Numbered from the stretch's first letter, positions 1 to 11,078 are shown. The stretch is DNA of 64,000 nucleotides from Bullera alba (GCA_001600095.1 BCIX01000002.1:2232001-2296000), one strand, 5' to 3'. Numbers and translations: made by a program. The notes: generated by a model from the sequence alone, not told the origin.

Positions 1-1310
1 TCGCCCATCTGGAGTATTGACCAAGTTGTCCGAGCCGACGACAGCAAATGGGACTTTGCTCTGAGTCGAAGTCAGCTGGAGCTGATGCAACATTTAGCTA
101 TACTCACAATGATCTCTTCATTCTCCTGGACTGTTTCCTCGTCCTCGTTTTCGTAGGCAGGAGGCTGGAATATCCTGATGTTGTGATGGGCGATATCGGC
201 GAGGACCTGATGGTTTGTTTCAGCATGGCTTTTCAGGCGGCATCAAGTGGTACTCACTCGTCGCTTGAAGAGCATGACCTCCTCCTCAGTCAAAGTATCG
301 GCTTTAGCGATAACGGGGATCAAGTTGACCTTCGTGTGCAGTCTCCTCATGAACTCGATATCAATTGGCTTTAGACTAGCACGAGGTCAGCACATCTCAT
401 AGGACGCCCACGAGAATAGCTCAACGTACGAATGTCCGGTAGGCTGAATGAAGTAGATACAGGCGTGCACTCGGTTGTCAACCAGCTTGAGCCTGTTGAC
501 ACGGTTCTCCTGCTCGAGATAGGCGTCGAAGCGCGACTCGATGTTGTCGACAATTGGTTTCCAGCTATGCCTCGCGTCAGCTTTGCGCGCAGTCCGAGTC
601 GGAATGTCAACGACCCACCTCTCGTCGTTGTTCACGTAGTCACCGAAGCCCGGCGTATCGACAACAGTGAGTTTAAGACGCACACCGGCCTCTTCGATCT
701 CTGCAAGGCGAAGGGATCAGCGAAACAGCACCTCGGCTTTCGATGCGCACTGACCCGCTGTATTGCTTTCAATTTGCACCGTTTTGCCTCGGTCCTGACC
801 GGGCAAGGGTATCTGCTTTGTGTGATACAGTTTGGTTTCGAACAACGTGTTGATCAGAGTGGACTTTCCTAGACCAGACTCGCCTAGCAACAGGTCAGAA
901 CACGTCCCCAAGTATGCCCATTGCTGCGACTTACCGACGACCATGGCGACAAACTGGAAGCCCCTCCTACGAAGAGTGGATCAGCAAGGCTCTTGCGTCC
1001 GGGTCAGACGCAGCATAGATACTCACTTGACACTGCGCCTATGAAACTGATTGGGCAGGTTGGAGAAGCCAACCCAGCTGGCCAACTTCCTCCTCATGAC
1101 GCCCTTCACGTCAGACTCGCTCTTGACGCCATTGCCGTGGGACTCAGAGTGCAGCCCTTGGTCCCCGTTGGTGTGATGACCAGAGTTGGGCGTGATAGCC
1201 CTGTTGCCATTGAGGAACGACTTGTCATCCTGCGAGTATGGCCCGGGCGACATGGATCCTCCGGAGGTCGCTGAACGCGGTTCTGCTTGTTCGTAGTACG
1301 AGTCGGCCAT
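1..1310 (-). CDS. CDC3: Septin, CDC3 type (3' end cut by window edge)
   Basis: A GTP-binding septin that assembles into filaments at the bud neck or septum. Seven exons fit on the minus strand: 1027-1310, 935-966, 755-883, 430-700, 258-375, 108-206 and 1-60. They give 331 in-frame codons and run off the left edge. The N-terminal 80 residues are low complexity. Then come the polybasic stretch near [10 protein letters not shown], the P-loop GESGLGKST, the G3 motif DTPGFGD, the septin segment [15 protein letters not shown], the G4 motif AKAD and [10 protein letters not shown]. The run [10 protein letters not shown] followed by LKPIDIEFM favours the Cdc3 subgroup over Cdc10, Cdc11 or Cdc12, from family knowledge. 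The C-terminal coiled coil would lie outside the window. The start is the ATG at 1310. The gene diverges from LEA1. Confidence 0.93.
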
Positions 1311-1797
1311 GGTGTGAGTGCTGTTGTGAGGTGCGGGGGCGTGTGCAATGACCCCAAATTGTCAAGCGGAGACCCGGAACTGGACTGCAGTGCTGTTGAC
1401 GACGGTCTTGAGCTCTATTCAAGTTGGACGGAGAGTTGAGTGAGCTAGATGTCGAGTGAAGTCAACGACGCTCGGGGACCCCCCATCTGAAGCGTGTCGC
1501 GCTCAACCTGAAACGCCTATAAAGTGCCACACTCACGGGATTACAAACGGAGTTATCCAACTTCACCGTTTACACCAAGCTCAAGTACCACCATTAGCAG
1601 CTGGGTACATACTCACTGCACACCTTGTATTCAATCACACGACAGGACGGCACCGATCGGAAGACAGCAGCGAATACCGCCGAAGCACGGTCGATCAAGA
1701 AAGAGGACAAAACCGAAAGACTAAGGCCAAAAGTCCGGTCAAAACACTTGGATCCAGCTATAGTTCTACAGGTGGCAGATAGATCCATTGGAGCAAC
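1311..1797. promoter_or_regulatory. Shared upstream region of CDC3 and LEA1
   Basis: This 487-nt gap between two divergent starts must hold both promoters and 5' leaders. I see no convincing conserved ORF, RNA gene or strong palindrome in it. Short ORFs here are unsupported by family signals. Confidence 0.6.
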
Positions 1798-3148
1798 ATG
1801 AGGCTTACGCCAGAGGTGAGTCGGCTCAGCCCTGGTACGTATTTGCAATCACTGATGATGAGCCACGATTAGTTTGTGTCGAAAGCGCCTTCAGTCAGTC
1901 ATTGCGGTTTACGGAACCCATCCTTCGTAGAGGCTGAACATGAAGTAGCACTTAAATGCGTTGAAGGAGCGAGAGTTGGAATTGAGAGGTGAGCGGGTCT
2001 TTCGCTTTCTAGAACCAACGTAGAAGACCAGATGGGACCAGTGGAGGAAAAACTGGAAAGACTGGTCATTGATGGACTAAGCTGGCAATAAGGAAAGCAC
2101 AAGATAACAGTTCCTCTCGCCGAGAGAAAGCTGGGTTATTGGAAGGGAAGAAAAGGACCGATGTCGAAGCCTTCCTGCTGGAATGACAAGCTCAGGAGAC
2201 GTATTCTGACCGTTCCTTAGGTCTACAAATACCTGTCATCGAGAACTTAGCATCGCACCAGGGGTCATATGACACGCTGAACCTGACGGATAATTCGATT
2301 ACGGCGCTTGGAAACATCCCTCTTTGTGAGTGGATACTGCTGTAGGATTAACATACACATGCTGACATGCTATCACAGCTCCCCGTATACAGTCGTTACA
2401 TATCTCGAGAAACCAGATATACACGATCGCACCGACTCTCCCAACAAACGTATGTCCATCGAGCGTTGCTGGAACAGCTGCTGACGAAACATTTTTAGCT
2501 TCCCAATCTCGTCACTCTAGGTGAGCAAAATGGCTTCCGGCCATGACAAAAGGCACAGACTGATCCATTGCATCAGTCCTTTCACAAAACTCCATTTCCT
2601 CCCTGTCCACCTTAAATCCATTAGAATCGCTCACGCACCTAAAACACCTGACGCTAAGCGATAACCCCGTGACGCAGCATGAGCATTATAGAGAGTTTGT
2701 GATCTGGAAGGTGAGTTCAGTCAGAAGAGTCACTTCGGTCCAGCTACTAAAGCTTTCATTTCCGCAGGTCGCGAAGGGAAATCTACGGACGCTGGACTTT
2801 GTTCGAATAAAGGATGCAGAGAGAGCAAAGGCCAAGGAGATGTTCATCGACCCAATCACCAAACAGCCCAACGCCCTGGCGATCCGTTTGACGACGTCGA
2901 CAGCTCCAGTCCCCGGCGCGACGCATAACCTGACAGCGAAGCAGTTGAGTGTGATCAGCGGAGGCAAGGAGGGCGGAAAGGGCAGGCTCATGACGCCAGA
3001 GGAGAAGAAGAGGGTCGTTGTGGCTTTGACAAACGCAAAGACGGCAGACGAGGTCAGGAAGCTGGAGCGGATGCTGGCAGAAGGAGTGATTCCAGAGGGC
3101 GAATCGGCGGCCAGCGCGATCAACGGCGGCAGCACAGATGCTGCTTAA
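1798..3148 (+). CDS. LEA1: U2 snRNP protein A' (leucine-rich repeat)
   Basis: A structural protein of the U2 snRNP that pairs with U2B'' and helps branch-site recognition. Eight exons join in frame to 263 residues: 1798-1815, 1873-1893, 1949-1988, 2221-2325, 2379-2449, 2499-2520, 2577-2710 and 2768-3148. The start MRLTPE, the block LNALKERELELRG, LQIPVIENL and the LRR segments (NLTDNSITALGNIP, LHISRNQIYTIAP, HLTLSDNPVTQ) follow the U2A' family in order. The LRR cap HYREFVIWKV and LRTLDFVRIKDAER is also present. The C-terminal third is a family-typical tail with EEKKRVVVALTNAKT. The first exon codes only six residues. The third intron is 232 nt, several times the usual size here, although the protein is continuous across it. 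Confidence 0.95.
1989..2220 (+). ncRNA. Long LEA1 intron 3, possible intron-hosted snoRNA-like RNA
   Basis: This intron is 232 nt while neighbours are about 45-90 nt. It holds a hairpin at 2026-2067: outer stem GACCAG/CTGGTC, inner stem CCAGT/ACTGG, separated by internal loops of 6 and 5 nt. A second possible hairpin at 2141-2175 uses GGAAGG/CCTTCC with a short inner GAC/GTC. An ACA lies at 2186-2188 and an ANANNA-type box (AGATAA) at 2102-2107. The architecture recalls H/ACA snoRNAs, but the H-box spacing is longer than usual. The RNA call is inference; the length and the inverted repeats are directly visible. Confidence 0.25.
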
Positions 3149-3248
3149 AAAGCGATCCTTATGGGTTGTAAGTGTATCAGCGTCCCATGAGATGCATTGT
3201 ACCCTAATAGAAAGGTTGCTCGCGAGCGAAGCAAGTACTTGCTCGACA

Positions 3249-4240
3249 TTATTTCAGCGCTTCTGTCAACCAACTCTTCATATCCTCAATCTCCTTCGGC
3301 GAAGAGGAGTGGCCGAGTCCAGGATAGCTCTCGAATCGGATACCTGGTCTTTGGAACGTAGTGCCCTTGCTCAAGAGGTTGAAGCCTAGTTGCCTTGTGA
3401 GGAGGTCAACTGATCTCTCTCCGACTATCGACAAGTCAGTGTTCTTTCCGGACAATGCGTCGCTGGAAGTGCTTACAGTGGTATGAGACTACTGGGTCGT
3501 CTTTGCCGTGTCCCCAAAACACGGGGATATCCCTGGCACCGGGTTTGACCATCTATCACAAATGCCTGGTCAGTGAAGTGGGAGAAGGGGTGACATAGGC
3601 CCTACCTCTTTGATCTTATGGTTGAGGGGCAGCCATGTGCTCAAGGCAATGACACCCCCGAGCTTTCGTTTCGTTGTCAAGCCGCCCAGGATTGCTACTG
3701 CTCCACCTTGACTGAAACCACCCAAGATGATCCTGTTCTCCGGAACCCCAGCGTCCACTTCCGCTTGGATAAGGGAGTCTATCGAGGCGATGGAGTTCAT
3801 GAGACCCTTTTCATCGTCGTATTGCGAGTCTGTGAGCTTGTCCAGCGTGCTCAAGTCGAACCAGCCGGGCATGCTCATACCTAACACGTTAGCAAGGTAT
3901 TGACGAAAAGCTGTATAGCTCGAGAGACGTACCGTGGTTGATGGTGATCGGAATGGCGGGAGCGTGGGGTAGTACCCATTTGACATTGGGAAAGCTCGAC
4001 CAGAGCATTTTAGCCACGGGCAACCAACCATGTCCTGACAGAAGCTGCATGAGTTGTGTCCCTAGACTACTGACAATCGCGTAGGGTAGGCAGCTCACCG
4101 CTATCTCCAAGACCCTAGAGTCTGCCATTCAGCTTCGATATACCTGTCTCATTGACTGTGCTACTCACGTGGCAGAAGATGACTGTGGCCGTGTGTGCAT
4201 CCTTGGGCGCAATCTTGAGATGTTTCAGAGTAGCGGCCAT
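3249..4240 (-). CDS. APT1: Acyl-protein thioesterase 1 (alpha/beta hydrolase)
   Basis: Removes palmitate from S-acylated proteins at membranes. The joined exons show the oxyanion segment CHGLGDSGHGWLPVA, WVLPHAPAIPITINHG and the nucleophile elbow GFSQGG. The acid residue sits in VFWGHGKDDPVV and the histidine in YPGLGHSSSPKE, so the triad is complete. The product ends WLTEALK with the stop at 3249-3251. The first ATG in frame is at 4240 (MAATLKHLKIAP), which suits the cytosolic family length. The frame stays open upstream to 4423 without any ATG and encodes a basic then hydrophobic stretch (see findings). The gene lies tail to tail with LEA1 and head to head with the ELMO gene. Confidence 0.93.
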
Positions 4241-4715
4241 GGTGTCGAAGGTCTCTGTAGCTTGAGATATCTGTACGGGAGACTCGTTGCGAGACGAGAG
4301 ATACCAGATACCGAGGAGAAACGAGACTAAGGCTGTGATAGCCAATAGACTGGACAGTCTGGGAGAGCGAATGCGAGGGACCGTCTTGAAGAACACGACT
4401 AGTGTGATAGCTTTCGTGCAATGCTATTTCAGTCGAGCGTAGAAGCGAGGAGAGCAGTTGAGCGTTGCTTGAGCTCAACTTGAGCTGGAGGAGATCGAGC
4501 GAACTCGGTTGGGACTCCGCTAATCGGAACTATGCCGAAATATCGCCTGCTCGAGATATCCACCTGGAATTTGTTGTTGTGAAAGACAATCACTCGGAGC
4601 GAGGTCTACCTAGCTGATCATAGCTCTCACACGTCCAGCGAGGTCGGTCAGCGTATCCACCACGGAAGGGGTGACCTGATTTATCTGTCCTTGCCGGAGC
4701 TCGCGGTCCTCGTGA
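4241..4715. promoter_or_regulatory. Divergent upstream region of APT1 and the ELMO gene
   Basis: The part at 4241-4423 is an open minus-strand extension of the APT1 frame without ATG. The remainder to 4715 holds no supported gene and should carry both promoters. Confidence 0.5.
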
Positions 4716-7700
4716 ATGCCCAGTATGTCGTCTCCGCACGACACACCTCTCACGCCAGCAAGGCAAAATGCCATACCGACAAACGACATCACGTATAGAG
4801 GTGAGCGCGAGGTCCCAGACTTGCGAGATCTGCGTGTCGAGATTGATACTATCAGGTCGCCGTATACCTGCTCGGATCGATGTAGAAGCTGTGAGTTGCC
4901 CCGCTAATATAGGCCCTTTCAGCGCACTGACGGTCCACTCGCAGCGTCTGGGTTATATCATCGAGGTGATGGCTCAGTCCTTCCAGGCGTCAGAGCACCA
5001 CATCACACTCTGCTTGCGCGACGAGAACGACCACTTGGTCACTCAGTCTAATCTGGCGTTGAAAGTCAAGAGCAGGGAGGTTCTCAAGTAGGTACAAAGC
5101 ATATCACTGACTGCCCATCAATTAGTACCAGAGATCCAGAGCTGATGTCAAATGTCAGACTCGTACTTTCGCCCGCTTCAGAAGCCGTCGCTGCGGTCAC
5201 TTCTCTCAAGTACGCCGAGCAGAACAAGTCCCACAGCAACGACTCGGCGATAGCCTTGGGCAACAATGTCAATGTTATACCGCTCAAGCTGGCACTTTTC
5301 AACTTGTCGAAATACGTCAAGGAGGATGACTTTGCGGTGGAATTCATGATCAGAGGAGGCACAAAGGTGCTCGTAGCTCTGTTGGAGAGAGGGGATAGAG
5401 GATTGACTGGCAATACGCTCGCAGTGGGTGATCCGCGATGGAGACGGCTCCGCTAGAGCTGACTCGATCGCCAGTACGCCTTGCAAGGTGTCAGAGGGAT
5501 TCTGGAATTCGAGTCCAGCTGGTCCGATCTCACAGATCTGTTTGTCGATCAGATCCTCCACATTGTGGTTTACAATTCGCAACCCAACATCCTTCGGCCC
5601 GCGACCGCAATCATCAGAAAGCTTGTCATTTCAACTTCGCAAGTTGACACCGGGGTCAGAGATAGGAAAGGAAAAGGAAAAGCTGGAGCCAAGCCAAAGA
5701 ATGAGGCCACCTTCGACAACCCCTTCGGATTCGATAGAATTTTCAAGCGGATGAAGCACAATGACATAGAGGGGAGCTCTAATGGTGCAGCTGGATTGTT
5801 CAAGGTGGTTACTAAGCGGCTTGAAGGGACGGGTGACCTCGAACTCGTTGCGCAAAGGTGAGCCACGCGGTGATGTCAGGTGTATGGGAGCTGACCTGAT
5901 TTATATGTAGTCTCGGTCTCATCAACGCCTGTTTGAGGTCGGCACAGCAATCGAATAGTGCACAATACGACGAGCTAGTCAATTTGGTGACCTCGCTCAT
6001 GGTCGGTCGCCATGTCTCAGTGAGCATAGATCAGTTCGGAAACTGCGTGATCTCGGCTGATTCATTCGCAGCGCCTGATCCCCACGAGCAGCAACAATAT
6101 CGTCGAGCCTCAAATCCTCAATTTCCAAGCTCGTTACGCTGCGATCTTGCATCATCGGCGATTGAAGCAAGTCCGACCTGGCCAGAGCTATGACGAGGAA
6201 CGTATGCTGGCGGATATATGGCGAGCAGGACGATTGGGACAGCCTGTCGAGCCTGGGGAGGTGACAAATGACCGGGCAAGTCGATGGGGCAGCTCGAATG
6301 GCCATACTGCTGTTTACGACAGCGAAAGGAATTGGCAAGGCTGGAAGAGGATCGGGTTAGAGACTGAGAACGACGGAGACCATGAGGGTCCAATGCCGTT
6401 CCTCGAGGTCGAGCTGTTCCGCGATGTCGGGGACTTGGGTCTCGACTGTCTTGTGAGCAGTATCTCGAATAAGAGTTCTTGCAAAGACTGATGTTCTTCA
6501 GCACTGGTTTGTGGTCAACGAGGACCAGTTCTACAACGTAAGTCTCCCAGATCATTATATCCGTCGCTTACTGACTTCCCTCGCAGATCATCCTTGAGCA
6601 AGAAGCCAAGCCCATCGAGAGCCGTTGTCCGATTGGGAAAGCTAGGTTCGTGTTTCTGGCTCACTATGTGCCTGTTTTCGCTGAGGAGCTTCCAGCGCTG
6701 AATGCGTCAAAATCCTATGTGACCACTATAAGATCACTCTTGCTGGTCATCACTCGCCACCCTCGTTCCAGCTATTCCTACTGAATTTCCCGCGATTACA
6801 CGCCCTTGTCTTGAAGTTCCTCCTGCGGTGAGTGCGCCCACAAGATCAGTCTGTATCAAGCTAACCTGAAACACAGCATGTGGACCGACTCCGACTCTCG
6901 GGTGTCCGACTTCGATCGACTTTCATTCCTGGTCCGCTCTCAAGTTCACCTGTCTTTGTCCGATGAGGCATCCAAGTCGTGGCTGAACCTGGAGAAAGAC
7001 TTCTTGGAACTGGATTACCGGACCGTCCGGGACAGACAAATGGAGATGCTTGAACAGGAAGACGGTATGCTCAACCGACCTTCCGTCAGGGAATTGAGGG
7101 AGAAATTGGGCAGGGAGGCATACGAAGTCTTGGCGGATCAGAGGTGTGTTATAAAAGCTCATCACGAAGGAAAGAACTGACATGGCTTGGTCTTAGGGCT
7201 GGCTGCATGCTACAAGGCGCTTGGTTCAACTCTAGTACAGTTCTTCTCCCGGGAGTGGTCAGCTCGGTGAGGCCAAACGCCACGAGACCACTGCGCTTCG
7301 TTCGCTTGGTGAGTGTAGTCCTCTTCACCGAGACGGCAGAGTGCTGATTAGAGCGAAAAGTCTCCTAACAAGCGGATGTTGGCCTGGGGTGAGTTTGCCA
7401 AACGACAAGCCACACCACCAGAGTATGAGTCGCTTCGCGAGAGAAGTGAGTTGGACTAGCGTGAAAAGTCGAGTCAGAGGCTAATGCGAATCAGTCGACC
7501 TTGGCAACGTCACCGATATCAGGATGCAGACGGGATGTGCAATTGGCTCGAGGTCACCCAATATGATCTCCAAGCTGTCCTTCTCGCTCATGTCGGGTTC
7601 TGAGCTGTCGCTGCTCGACGTGGACGCGGTGCATACTGCACAACTGGCAGAATGGACCGACGGTCTGAGGGTCCTTCGCGGCGAGGCAGGTATGGCAACG

Positions 7701-7952
7701 AAGGAGACTGCAAGCTATGTCCACGTGAGTAAATGGCCCCTGCGCGTTGCGATGTGCCGATGAGCTGAGACCCGCGATAGATTCTCACAGAGCTGGCACT
7801 CAAGGTCCGCTTGCTGGACATAACGGGAGATGGAGTCGAGTTGCCTGACAAAGTCACCCACGGAACAGGTTTGTGTGATTATTCAGTACGCAGGCCACTC
7901 AGCTGACGCATCTCCAGCACCTCTCAGCGTGGACTTCTGGTTCGCCAAATGA
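4716..7952 (+). CDS. ELMO/CED-12 family protein (putative Rac GEF partner)
   Basis: ELMO proteins bind DOCK-type exchange factors and activate Rac at the cell cortex. The start MPSMSSPHDTPL is an ATG at 4716, with an alternative at 4725. The first exons join through G-RRIPARIDVEA to RLGYIIEVMAQSF. The N-terminal half is helical and armadillo-like, for example FAVEFMIRGGTKVLVALL. The central ELMO domain shows WQGWKRIGLETEND, VELFRDVGDLGLDCL, HWFVVNEDQFYNIILEQE and LLNFPRLHALVLKFLLRMW. The C-terminal part fits the family PH-like domain and ends LSVDFWFAK. About ten or more short introns interrupt it. Fungal ELMO partners Dck1-type DOCK proteins, which is family knowledge. It converges with the APC15-like gene. 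Confidence 0.85.
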
Positions 7953-8053
7953 CGATTGGACATCTAAAGATTGGTGTACACAGACCATAGTATAATTACA
8001 TGACCTCTTATGCCCTTATGAAACGAACGATAGTTGCCAGTCCCAAGGTTGAA

Positions 8054-8956
8054 TCACGGGTCGTAAACGTCGCTACCTTCTTCATCACTGTCCTCTTCGT
8101 CATCATCGCCCCCCATGTCATCGTCCGTGTCATCCAGGTCGTCGACGTCTGCGTCCAAGTCGTCCACGCTAGCGTCCAAGTCTACGTCATCTAGGCCGTC
8201 GTCTCCCAGGGGCGGGTCTAGCGCCTCTGACGGCGAAGCCATATTGCGATCTTCCTGCCGTCTATCCTGATCGGCCTCGCTCGGCGTGGGTGACTATTCT
8301 TGAGCATCAGTATGGTCAGATCTTCAGGAGTGACTGTGAGAAGGGACCAGAAGGCGTGACCCACGGGTGCGGCATCCATCTCCATCTGCGTCAACCTCCT
8401 GCCATAGGGCAGTAAGAATCGGTGACCAAACATATTGACTTCTTGCTGTGGTTCAGAGCGTCAGCAACGACACATCTGATTCTGAGCGGTAGAGAGACTG
8501 TCCCACCTTTTCGTCCTCCATTGCATCCTCCTCTTCGCTCAGCTCGTCCGCGTGTCTACTCAGATCAATCCCGGCCGGCCTTTTGCCCATCAAAGCCCTA
8601 CGCTGCGCTCTAGCTTTGCTCTTCGACTGTGACCTGATCATCTGGGTACTCGGTCCAGGGCCGGAGATCGCCATGACAGGCTGGGGCACAAACGAGACAC
8701 CAGAGAGACCATTATTGGCAGGGGTCGGTAGAGATGATTGGCGCTTTGCAGCAGCATGAGGTGATGGTTTAAGGAGGATGTGGTGGACGTGCGACCGGGA
8801 TGATATTGGGTAGGGATAGAACGAGTAGGTCGGTTCCAGGTCAAACGTCGGGATGTGCGGGTAACCAGGGCTATCCAGTAGCATCGTAGCCGTAAATACG
8901 ATGGGCTGTCGAGGATGGGGTCCAGTGAAATGAATGTAAGAGTCAACGTTCAACAT
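8054..8956 (-). CDS. Acidic-tail protein, possible APC/C subunit 15 (Mnd2) homologue
   Basis: Three exons (8507-8956, 8365-8445, 8054-8293) give 256 residues. The N-terminal 100 residues (MLNVDSYIHFTGPHP) are not recognised. A basic run KSKARAQRRALMGKR follows, then EDEKQEVNMFGHRFLLPYG. The last 60 residues are almost wholly D/E with repeated DVDDLD units. Fungal Apc15/Mnd2 proteins carry a KQ-V-MFG-L-P-G type block before a long acidic tail, so a role as a small APC/C subunit is suggested from pattern memory only. An upstream in-frame ATG exists at 9085, just 3 nt past the methyltransferase stop, but the start at 8956 is likelier. If the guess is wrong it is simply an unknown nuclear acidic protein. 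Confidence 0.7.
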
Positions 8957-9087
8957 GGAAACACGGAAATCAAAAGACGCGTTTGATTTCCTCAGCGGGC
9001 TCAGCCCGACTCGATGTTGCCGCCGAGCGCCGAGCGCCCATACATGATCCAAAGCCTGTGTTGCATCTATAACACATATCCGCATGC

Positions 9088-10383
9088 TTACTTCTTCTCG
9101 AAGAGGTATCTACCCACACCCCAGGTCTCGCCATTGTCCAAGCCAAAGAACTCTGAACACGCAATGAAGAACACTCTAAATCTATAGTACGTCTTTCTGC
9201 CCTCTTCCTCGCCCAAAGCGTCGACCAGCACTTTCATACCCTCCTTGCCGTGTTTGTCCTGCAATTGCAGCCAGGCTTCCAAAGTCCTGGAGTAGTGCGT
9301 TCCGTTTAGGTATGACGAGTGTATCAAGTGAAGGTCCTTCTGGAAGTAGGTGAACAAGTCCAGGGAAGGCATTGTGCCGCCAGAGAAGAACGTTTGGGCC
9401 ATCCAGCCATCTCCCTCTTCAAAGTGGTAAGGAGAGTCCTTGTGACAGAAGATGTGGATGAAGACGAGTCCAGACGGTTTCAACCACGTAGAGACCTTTT
9501 TGAACAGTACGGGGTAAGCCTTCATGTGCTCGAACATTTCGATCGACATGATGTGGGTGAATCTGAAGAGCAGGCAGCGATCAGCGATGTATGTATCAAC
9601 CTCGCCTTTTTACTCACTGCTCCTTCTCCTCGAAGTCGTACACATTCACGTCGCCCGTGATGACGGTGATGTTGTTGAAGCCCTTTTCCTTGGCCACGCC
9701 ATCAATGTGAAGCTTCTGCGTTCGGGAGTTCGACAACATCGTGATCGAGGCCAAGGGGTAGTGCTGTGTAACGATTTCAGCGACGAGTCCGGGCATCCTT
9801 GGCCACCACTCACCTCCGCTAGGAACAGACCCAGAGATCCCCAGCCACAACCGAGATCGAGGATCTTGAGACCCTCTCCCTCTTTACCGACTTCCCCGTA
9901 TCTCTCCACATTGCCCTCATCGATGACCTTTCCATCTGGGCCCTTCTCCAATCCCACACCTCGGAGTCCTCTGCCCAGTCTCGCAGACACGCAATAGCTC
10001 GATAACATCGCGTCTTCGGCATCACCAAGACTGCTTTTCGCGTTGGGAAAGTAACAACTCGAGTATTTCATGCGTGGACCGAGGCACATCTGCAGGAACT
10101 CGGTCGGGACCTCGTAATGCTGCTCGTTGGCTTTCGCCTGTTCGATAGCGATGGGTCGAGAGTAGAGATCCTTGATAAACTCCATCTTGGCGGCATGGTT
10201 GGCAGTGAGCGAGCCTGCCTTTGTGTGAGCTCGCTATCCCACTCATTTGGCTTGAAGTTGCTCATAGTTGTACTCACCCTTCTCGATTTCCTTCTGACGG
10301 GTCCTACAGAGCTGGCGAATGACAGGCCTGAGTGCCACGTCTGGGATGTATCCCTTGTCGAGAAGCGAGTATGCGAATTCCAT
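9088..10383 (-). CDS. CMAS-family SAM-dependent methyltransferase
   Basis: Resembles cyclopropane-fatty-acyl-phospholipid synthase and coclaurine N-methyltransferase-like enzymes. The substrate cannot be read from sequence. The helical N-terminus MEFAYSLLDKGYIPDVALR precedes HYEVPTEFLQMCLGPRMKYS, a family signature. SAM motif I is ILDLGCGWGSLGLF. Further blocks are ITVITGDVNVYDFEE, SIEMFEHMKAYPVLFKKV, FIHIFCHKDSPYHFEEGD, FFSGGTMPSLDLF and a C-terminal SEFFGLDNGETWGVG. The start is the first ATG in this frame after a non-coding leader (10383). The stop is at 9088-9090. Length is about 370 residues with about three introns. The protein is probably cytosolic, since no signal peptide is seen. Confidence 0.88.
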
Positions 10384-10742
10384 GGCTGAGGACCTGTTCA
10401 ACGCAAGGCAGAGGTGAGACTGTGGTCTATATTTCTCGTGGACGAAGACGACAGCAGACGACAGCATGCAGTTGCATGCAGGCAGATCCCGTTGTGTTGC
10501 CGATGATGGCAGCAGCCAGGCACCGGCATCGGGCACGGCCATGCGAGACCACAACTCCGGATGAGGCATGCCTACAGACGCTGGGGTTTCGCAAGCCTGC
10601 CGCGGAATTCATTCGAAGGCGTCCCAGGATTGCGTCTTACGTGCCCATCTGTACTCGCGATGTACTTGCGCTGTGCATGCGTTGGCCACTCGGTCAACAC
10701 TCGGTGCCCGCTCATAGCGTCACACACCACATGCGTGTAGAC
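10384..10742. promoter_or_regulatory. Leader/promoter of the methyltransferase gene with a GCATGC cluster
   Basis: Four GCATGC hexamers lie at 10464-10469, 10474-10479, 10566-10571 and 10675-10680. The first two form a perfect 7-nt-armed palindrome (GCATGCA gt TGCATGC) at 10464-10479. The third is inside GGCATGCC at 10565-10572. A regulatory role is inferred from the clustering. Confidence 0.4.
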
Positions 10743-10980
10743 CTACTGCTGCACCTGCATGTGTCGGTCGGGCGTCGCGATGGGGAACATTGAACCTCGA
10801 ACTGTGAGCTCGATCGTGCCGACAGAGATCTGCATCTCGTTCTCGTCCAGCCTGACCCCACTGACCCCTGCCTTTAATGATGAGCGCCGAGGCAAGAGGA
10901 GTCCGAGTGACACCAGCGACCACCTACCTTTGTACCCCATGAAGGGTGACGCTAATGGACTCGGCGTACTGATCGCTCAT
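10743..10980 (-). CDS. Candidate small protein, 53 aa, unknown function
   Basis: A two-exon model (10928-10980, 10743-10851) uses a GTAGGT donor and a GTCAG acceptor and is exactly divisible by three. It starts MSDQYAESISVTLHGVQ and continues LDENEMQISVGTIELTVRG to HMQVQQ. The alternating hydrophobic and polar pattern looks like beta strands. An unspliced alternative from the ATG at 10940 gives 65 residues with the same C-terminus. I recognise no family. It would diverge from the copper transporter gene with about 100 nt between starts. Chance cannot be excluded. Confidence 0.33.
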
Positions 10981-11078
10981 CCCATTTGAGGATCTCGTTG
11001 ATTGGCGCATTCATCAACAAGTCGACACAGGTCATCGACAGCTAGCCTTCGACGACCCTGTTGCATCCTCATTACCTA

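Noticed and set aside
8000..8194. Val/Ile-rich plus-strand ORF resembling a membrane protein
   Set aside because: It is the antisense of the D/E-rich repeat of the APC15-like gene; the apparent hydrophobicity comes from complementing GAC/GAT codons.
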